A stretch of DNA of 17,111 nt from NCBI GenBank assembly GCA_905236935.1, contig CAJOQL010000032.1, positions 1 through 17,111 on the forward strand, given 5' to 3'. Made by a program: the position numbers and the translations under genes. The DNA comes from an uncultured Bacilli bacterium. Its GTDB lineage: Bacteria; Bacillota_I; Bacilli_A; RF39; UBA660. Numbering within the stretch: the stretch's first letter is position 1; every line of letters begins with the position of its first letter. Shown here piece after piece: positions 12,820-17,111 of this stretch. The notes under the pieces were generated by a model. It saw only the letters and a program-made list of their open reading frames with translations, did no database searches and was not told the DNA's origin.

Positions 12820-14465
12820 TATCTTGGAAACTTACCTAAGGTGAGTTTTTTTATTACTTTATTAATATATTCCTTACCAAAGATATTTTCAATAATTCCT
12901 AATTTATAACTAATAGTTAAGTAAATAATTGCCCCTACTACTGCATTAATTATAATAGTAATTAAACTTCCAAGTTTAGTATAAACATCTAAAATTAACA
13001 ATTTATTTAATATAACAAGTGCTAATATCATACTTATAGTTGGCAAAATAATCTTAAAGACTGTTTTAAAAGTACTAGAATAATTAAGTTTAAAACCATC
13101 TTCTTTTTGAATATAATGTAAACTTATATAAATTGATGTTATATAACCAAAACTTGATGCAAATATAGCACCATAATAAGCACTTATTCCAATTTTATCA
13201 CATAAAAGCATTAAAGGTACATCTAATAAAGCATTTAATAAAAGACCAATAATATTATTTAAATAAACTAATTTAAAACGATTAGAACTTTGTAATGTAG
13301 CATTTGAAATCATCGAAATATTACCTAAAAGAGCATTAAAAATCATAACTTTTAATACGGCTCCACCGTAAGGATTAGTATTATAAAATAAAGTCCAAAC
13401 TGGGGTTGCTAAAATAGATAAACCAATTGTCATAGGAAGAGATACAAAAATAATTATTTGTAAAGCTTTATTTAAATGTTCATTTAATTCTTTAAAATTA
13501 CGAGTTGCATAACTTGAAACTATCATAGGTATTAATGCATAACTCATTCCACTAGCAATTGAGTTTACAATCATAGCAATTTTACCACCCCAAGTAGATA
13601 TTATACTAGTAATAAATTCTACTTCTTCAGCAGTAAAACCTAAATAATTTAATGTTCTTAAAATTAAAATCATATCAGTAAAACTATAAATAGATCCTAC
13701 AATATTTATAATAATGAAAGGAACAGCATATTTAATAATTTCTTTAATTATTTCTTTATTGGTAATTTTATCTTTTTGATATTCTTTGTCCATATTAAGT
13801 TCTTTTTTATGTTTATTCATTTTATTTCTTAAATATATATAAGCAACAAAACCACCAAAGAAAGCACCAGATACTGCAATACCTACAGCTACTGAAAGAC
13901 TTGAATTAAAAACTTTTAAAGAAACATATGATCCTACTAAAATAACAAATATTCTTACAACTTGCTCAATTAAATTAGATGTACTAGAAGGCCCTATATA
14001 TTTATGCCCTTGAAAATAACCTTTAGTTACACTTAAATGTGGTATTAAAAGAACAGCAAATGATACACATCTTATAACAAAGGAAACATCTTCTATAGTA
14101 TTGCCTCCTTTTAAATCTCCAATTATAAACATTCCTATTTCTTCAGCAAAAGCAAATAATATTATAAAGGTTATTACAGATATAGTCATTATTAATTTTT
14201 TAGCAATATCAAAAGCTCTATTTTTTGCTTCATAATAGCCTAAAGCATCATATTCACTAATTATTTTACTAATTGCACTTGGAATTCCAGCAGCTGAAAT
14301 AAGTAAAAAAATATTATAAATATTATATGCATAACTATATAAAGCTCCACCTTTAGATCCAACTATAGCATAAAATGGTACAACATAAAGCATCCCTAGT
14401 ATTTTTACTAATACTAAGGATAAAGTTGCAATTAATGTTCCTGTTACAAAACTATTTTTTTTCAC
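12816..14465 (-). CDS. MATE/MVF-family flippase, YtgP/MurJ or SpoVB-like
   Basis: 549 residues, close to B. subtilis YtgP/MurJ (about 540). About 14 membrane helices are spread over the length, with the typical start SFVTGTLIATLSLVLVKILG, the AGIPSAISKIISEYDALG loop and the TKGYFQGHKYIGPSSTSNLIEQVVRI signature of the YtgP/SpoVB branch. The family flips lipid-linked cell-wall precursors such as lipid II across the membrane. The start is GTG at 14465, sharing one base with the TAG of cse60, with AGGTG upstream, so the two are coupled. Whether it serves vegetative wall (MurJ) or spore cortex (SpoVB) cannot be decided here. A plus-strand terminator is embedded in its last codons. Confidence 0.92.
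   Translation of the reverse strand: MKKNSFVTGTLIATLSLVLVKILGMLYVVPFYAIVGSKGGALYSYAYNIYNIFLLISAAGIPSAISKIISEYDALGYYEAKNRAFDIAKKLIMTISVITFIILFAFAEEIGMFIIGDLKGGNTIEDVSFVIRCVSFAVLLIPHLSVTKGYFQGHKYIGPSSTSNLIEQVVRIFVILVGSYVSLKVFNSSLSVAVGIAVSGAFFGGFVAYIYLRNKMNKHKKELNMDKEYQKDKITNKEIIKEIIKYAVPFIIINIVGSIYSFTDMILILRTLNYLGFTAEEVEFITSIISTWGGKIAMIVNSIASGMSYALIPMIVSSYATRNFKELNEHLNKALQIIIFVSLPMTIGLSILATPVWTLFYNTNPYGGAVLKVMIFNALLGNISMISNATLQSSNRFKLVYLNNIIGLLLNALLDVPLMLLCDKIGISAYYGAIFASSFGYITSIYISLHYIQKEDGFKLNYSSTFKTVFKIILPTISMILALVILNKLLILDVYTKLGSLITIIINAVVGAIIYLTISYKLGIIENIFGKEYINKVIKKLTLGKFPRY
12828..12852 (+). terminator. Plus-strand terminator embedded in the flippase gene
   Basis: AAACTTACC (12828-12836), loop TAA, GGTGAGTTT (12840-12848), one G-U pair, then seven T (12846-12852). 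It lies nine bases behind the stop of the small plus-strand gene. In the minus direction no T run follows, so it should act one way only. Confidence 0.8.
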
Positions 14466-14647
14466 TAATCAACACCTAGTTTTCTATATAAAATTAGTGC
14501 CGTAAAGCAATAAATTTGTTCTTCTCCTACTGCTGTGATAGCAACACTATATTTAATATCAATAAGTTCTATATCTTCTAGTAAAAACATATTTATTGAA
14601 TTTTCTAAATCTTTTTCATGGGATTCATCAAAAACTTTAACTAGCAT
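14465..14647 (-). CDS. Cse60 family protein (sporulation-associated)
   Basis: 60 residues. The sequence follows the Cse60 plan: a MLVKVFDESHEKDLENSIN opening, then LEDIELIDIKYSVAI and a final YCFTALILYRK strand. In B. subtilis cse60 is expressed during sporulation under SigE, with no known biochemical role; related copies also occur in species not known to sporulate. It has GGAGG seven bases before the ATG and sits directly ahead of the flippase gene, so the pair may act in the same envelope process. The 110-bp gap 14648-14757 contains TATAAT-like sequence but no convincing full promoter. Confidence 0.8.
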   Translation of the reverse strand: MLVKVFDESHEKDLENSINMFLLEDIELIDIKYSVAITAVGEEQIYCFTALILYRKLGVD

Positions 14648-14757
14648 AATATCCTCCTACTTATATGTTAAAAAAATAGTAAGGAAAAATATGTCGTTTT
14701 TCATAAATATAATCATATTATAAACCAATTTATATTTTTTTAATAGAAAATAAGATT

Positions 14758-15408
14758 TTATTCACAATTATTTGACAAGTAATCTTTTAATTTGAAGTAT
14801 ATTTCATCATTTATATCTTTAATTGTTCTTATTTTATCTTCACTTATACAATTAATTATTTCAAAGTTATATCTTTCTGCCATTAAGCTATATACTATTT
14901 CAGTATCTTTTAATGCTTTATCATAAGTATTCTTATCATTACGATATTCATAAGGAAGATATAAAAATATTACCTTATCAGGTCTAGGTAAGTCCAGTAA
15001 ATTAAATTCTAATTGTTCCATCCATAAAAGAGTATTAATTTTATCACTCATATCTTTAAATTTTGCAGCCCCATAAGCCATATTAGATTCAACATATCTA
15101 TCAAGAATAACATTTATTCCTTCATCTAATAAAGATTTAATTTTATCAATATTATAGGCTCTATCTGCAGCATAATAAAGAGCAGCTACTTTAGGTGGAA
15201 TATTATTAATTCCTTCATTAAAGAAAGACTTGCCATTTTTTCCTAAAATGCACTCACCAATAATTTTACCAGTAGCACTTTCATAATCAGGAAAACTTCT
15301 TCTAGCACATTTAATATTATCATTATTAAATCTTTTTACTAACATTTCTGCTTGCGTATGTTTTCCAGATGCATTTGTTCCTTCAATTACTATTAATTTA
15401 CCTTTCAT
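14758..15408 (-). CDS. tmk: Thymidylate kinase
   Basis: 216 residues, normal length. It phosphorylates dTMP to dTDP with ATP. The P-loop is EGTNASGKHTQ (residues 9-19), SFPDYESATGKII (38-50) contributes to the dTMP site, DRYVESNMAYGAAK (103-116) is the DR[YH] motif, and LPRPDKVIFLYLP (140-152) is the usual core strand. The FPxYxS form and the T-Q after the P-loop match the clostridial subtype of the family. The ATG at 15408 has AGAGG seven bases upstream. Together with dut, about 5 kb away, it belongs to dTTP supply; the two are not in one operon. Confidence 0.93.
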   Translation of the reverse strand: MKGKLIVIEGTNASGKHTQAEMLVKRFNNDNIKCARRSFPDYESATGKIIGECILGKNGKSFFNEGINNIPPKVAALYYAADRAYNIDKIKSLLDEGINVILDRYVESNMAYGAAKFKDMSDKINTLLWMEQLEFNLLDLPRPDKVIFLYLPYEYRNDKNTYDKALKDTEIVYSLMAERYNFEIINCISEDKIRTIKDINDEIYFKLKDYLSNNCE

Positions 15409-15425
15409 ATTAATACCTCTTTCAT

Positions 15426-15434
15426 ATTATATCA
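15426..15434 (-). promoter_or_regulatory. Extended -10 promoter of tmk
   Basis: TGATATAAT (15434-15426) on the minus strand, just after the T run of the preceding terminator and 17 bases ahead of the ATG. A -35 box at 17-bp spacing would lie in the terminator hairpin and is weak. Confidence 0.55.
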
Positions 15435-15464
15435 AAAAAAATAACTAACATAAAGTTAGCTATT
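15434..15464 (-). terminator. Terminator of the DUF5684/zinc-ribbon gene
   Basis: AATAGCTAAC (15464-15455) and GTTAGTTATT (15449-15440) pair over 10 bp with one G-U, loop of five, followed by eight T (15441-15434). The stem includes the stop codon 15460-15462. Confidence 0.88.
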
Positions 15465-16638
15465 CTAAATTAGTCCCACACATACTACATACTTTATTAG
15501 AGTACTCATTTACATGATTACATTTTGGACATGTTTTAGTTTCTTTAATATCACTATTAATAATTTCATTAGCCATTTTAGGGAGTTCAAAAGTGGCTTC
15601 TAAATCATCCATACTATTTATATTTGGTTCAAAAATGCTTTCACTTTGTTTTTCATTATTAGTTATATTATTAGAAGCTGGTGTTTCTGGTTCAGTAATA
15701 TTTAACACATCTTCTTGAACTGGTTCTGGATTATCAAAAATATTAGTATCACTATTTTCTACTTTAAATGATGAATCTATAGTTTCTATGTTAGATAAAT
15801 TATTTTCTGTAGTTGTTTCAATTGTTAAAGTATCAATCGCATTATTTGTATTTTCTAATGTACTATTACTTGAAAAAGTATTATTAATAACTACCTCTTG
15901 ATTTACTGGTGAAGGCATATTGAATGCATTTACTTCCTCTTTTTCTGGTACTACTGTTTCAGATGCCTGAGAAGTTATAGGTACAGTTGAAATTTCTGGC
16001 GCTAATGGCATACTTGGCTCTTTAGGTTCTTCCAAATTAAGAGCTGGTGCTTCTTCCATTTTATTTACAGAATCTGGTGCTTCTGCTACTGATTTTTCTT
16101 CTATAGTTGGTGGAGCCATTAAATCTGGGACACTATTTGTTTGATTTTCATTTTTTACTGATGCAGTATCTGGATTTGTTCCAATTGTATTTTCGTTTTG
16201 AGTTAAAACTGTAGATGCATTAGATTCTGCATTTTCAAATGATGATACATTTTCATCTTTCTTCTCTTCTTTATTAGTTTCACTCTTTGAAAAAGCTAAT
16301 ATTCCTAAAAAGATAAATGGTAAGAATAAAATTCCGATACCAAAAGCACTACTTTTTCCAAACTTTTTAGGAAGTTTAAAACATGCTAATAAGGTTCCAA
16401 CTAAATTAGCTACTGGGATTAAACTTAACCATCCTGGTAAATCTACAATTTGAAACAATGTCCACATTTGAGCAATAGGAATAATTGAAAGCCATCCTTT
16501 TTTTCCACATTTTTTAAAAATAATCCAAATTTCTAAAATTCCTATAATTGATATAATTAAAAATATTAAACCAATAATAATAGGTAAAACTCCTAAATCA
16601 TTAAAATTTGTTAAATTATTCATATCGTTCATGTTCAT
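15460..16638 (-). CDS. DUF5684-type membrane protein with long acidic linker and C-terminal zinc ribbon
   Basis: About 392 residues. The first 120 hold four membrane helices; IWIIFKKCGKKGWLSIIPI, VDLPGWLSLIPVANLV and KKFGKSSAFGIGILFLPFIF are the hallmarks of DUF5684, found in many signal-peptidase-like and unknown membrane proteins. A disordered region of about 240 residues rich in Glu, Asn, Pro, Thr and Ser follows. It ends in a C4 zinc ribbon, CPKCNHVNEYSNKVCSMC. I chose the ATG at 16638, nine bases after AAGGTAGG; the TTG at 16647 has no spacing from that site. A promoter (16665-16692) and a terminator make it a single-gene unit. Its function is unknown; the ribbon should face the cytoplasm. 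Confidence 0.82.
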   Translation of the reverse strand: MNMNDMNNLTNFNDLGVLPIIIGLIFLIISIIGILEIWIIFKKCGKKGWLSIIPIAQMWTLFQIVDLPGWLSLIPVANLVGTLLACFKLPKKFGKSSAFGIGILFLPFIFLGILAFSKSETNKEEKKDENVSSFENAESNASTVLTQNENTIGTNPDTASVKNENQTNSVPDLMAPPTIEEKSVAEAPDSVNKMEEAPALNLEEPKEPSMPLAPEISTVPITSQASETVVPEKEEVNAFNMPSPVNQEVVINNTFSSNSTLENTNNAIDTLTIETTTENNLSNIETIDSSFKVENSDTNIFDNPEPVQEDVLNITEPETPASNNITNNEKQSESIFEPNINSMDDLEATFELPKMANEIINSDIKETKTCPKCNHVNEYSNKVCSMCGTNLE

Positions 16639-16664
16639 ACACACCAACCTACCTTATAATACAA

Positions 16665-16692
16665 ATTATAACACACTTTTCTTAAAATGCAA
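16665..16692 (-). promoter_or_regulatory. Promoter of the DUF5684/zinc-ribbon gene
   Basis: On the minus strand TTGCAT (16692-16687), a 16-bp spacer and TATAAT (16670-16665). The first bases of the -35 overlap the end of the T run of the preceding terminator. Confidence 0.7.
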
Positions 16693-16732
16693 AAAAAGAT
16701 TTTATAAATACAATACATACCTATAAAATCTT
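16690..16732 (-). terminator. Terminator of the right-edge gene
   Basis: AAGATTTTATA (minus 16732-16722) and TATAAAATCTT (16706-16696) form a perfect 11-bp stem with a 15-base loop, then a run of T up to 16691. The stem overlaps the last codons of the gene. Confidence 0.82.
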
Positions 16733-17111
16733 GATTTGTTTATTATTTTGTTTTTTAAAAATATTAATTTTATCTTCAATTTGTTTTTTTATTTGATTAA
16801 TTAGTTCTTCTTTTTCTAGAGAAATGTTATCATTATTTAATAATTCTGGATTTAGCTTAAAACTTGCTGATATTAAAAAATCTTCTTTTCCTTTTAATAA
16901 ATATAAATCTTGATATTGGCAAATAACTACTATTTTGCCATTTAATCCATTAAATGATTGAACAATAAAATCTGCATTTTCTAAAAAATCTTCAATTGTT
17001 ATATATTCAGCATTAATTTCTTTAGCAGATATTACTTCTTTTCTAGTAGATATACCAGTAGAATACATTACATGCTCATTATTTTCATTAAGTAAGTAAA
17101 AAAATGATTGA
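16721..17111 (-). CDS. Protein of unknown function, 5' end beyond the right edge
   Basis: The frame is open from the TAG at 16721-16723 to the right edge, about 130 codons. The ATG at 17068 has no ribosome site, and the preceding codons continue the same kind of protein (SFFYLLNENNEHV), so the true start lies outside the window. The visible part is probably an alpha/beta domain (KIVVICQYQDLYLLKGKEDF, then SASFKLNPELL) followed by a long Lys/Ile-rich helix (LINQIKKQIEDKINIFKKQ). No family recognised. It ends in a strong terminator. Confidence 0.75.
   Translation of the reverse strand, partial: QSFFYLLNENNEHVMYSTGISTRKEVISAKEINAEYITIEDFLENADFIVQSFNGLNGKIVVICQYQDLYLLKGKEDFLISASFKLNPELLNNDNISLEKEELINQIKKQIEDKINIFKKQNNKQIKIL

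Noticed and set aside
14535..14723. Plus-strand frame of 62 codons
   Set aside because: It is antisense to cse60, which is supported by family match and ribosome site.
14766..14840. Altered P-loop of thymidylate kinase (GTNASGK instead of GTDGSGK) as a sign of lost function
   Set aside because: This position varies among thymidylate kinases; the Lys, Thr and the DRY motif are intact. The coordinates only mark part of the gene.

Overview
The window is very AT-rich DNA. TGA is used as a stop in several genes (rep, parB, and the acidic protein at 10270-11097) and Trp is TGG, so genetic code 11 applies. The gene set (YtgP/MurJ-type flippase, Cse60, DUF1292, YtxH, DUF948, trmB, clostridial-type thymidylate kinase and dUTPase) points to a low-GC Bacillota, most likely a gut-type Bacilli/Erysipelotrichia/RF39-like lineage. 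Almost everything is on the minus strand; the one clear plus-strand gene lies at 12517-12819. I saw no rRNA, tRNA or CRISPR array.

Region A (1 to about 6390) looks like one end of an integrated mobile element, probably conjugative. From its junction inward, in minus-strand order, it carries: an open frame with no start codon, a replication initiator (rep), parA, parB, a membrane-anchored Thr-rich protein, and a large secreted adhesin with a thioester-like domain and SpaA/Cna-B repeats that runs off the left edge. The rep-parA-parB-surface-protein order resembles Tn1549-type elements. Inside rep lies a compact array: two sets of three direct repeats at exactly 15-bp spacing. One set consists of DnaA boxes (two perfect), the other is AT-rich, and a G-rich cluster lies between them. 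This is the layout of a replication origin.

The junction falls inside a class B penicillin-binding protein gene (6379-7437). Its reading frame keeps the catalytic STFK and SxN motifs but stops two codons after 'SCNL', so the rest of the transpeptidase domain, including the KTG motif, is missing. Precise excision could restore the gene.

Region B (7438-17111) is ordinary chromosome in short operons. They are: dut, a DUF1292 protein and a membrane protein with a transglycosylase-like domain; a lipoprotein, an acidic scaffold-like protein, a DUF948 protein and a YtxH protein; trmB; a small Met/Asn-rich coiled-coil protein on the plus strand; cse60 with a lipid-II-flippase-like gene; tmk; a DUF5684/zinc-ribbon protein; and a gene cut by the right edge. 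Several transcription units end in clear intrinsic terminators that overlap stop codons, and start from TATAAT promoters, often with an extended TGn motif.

The most interesting points are the origin embedded in rep, the interrupted PBP and the start-less frame at the junction, the thioester-like domain without its usual Gln, and a GC-rich patch with nested inverted repeats inside parB.
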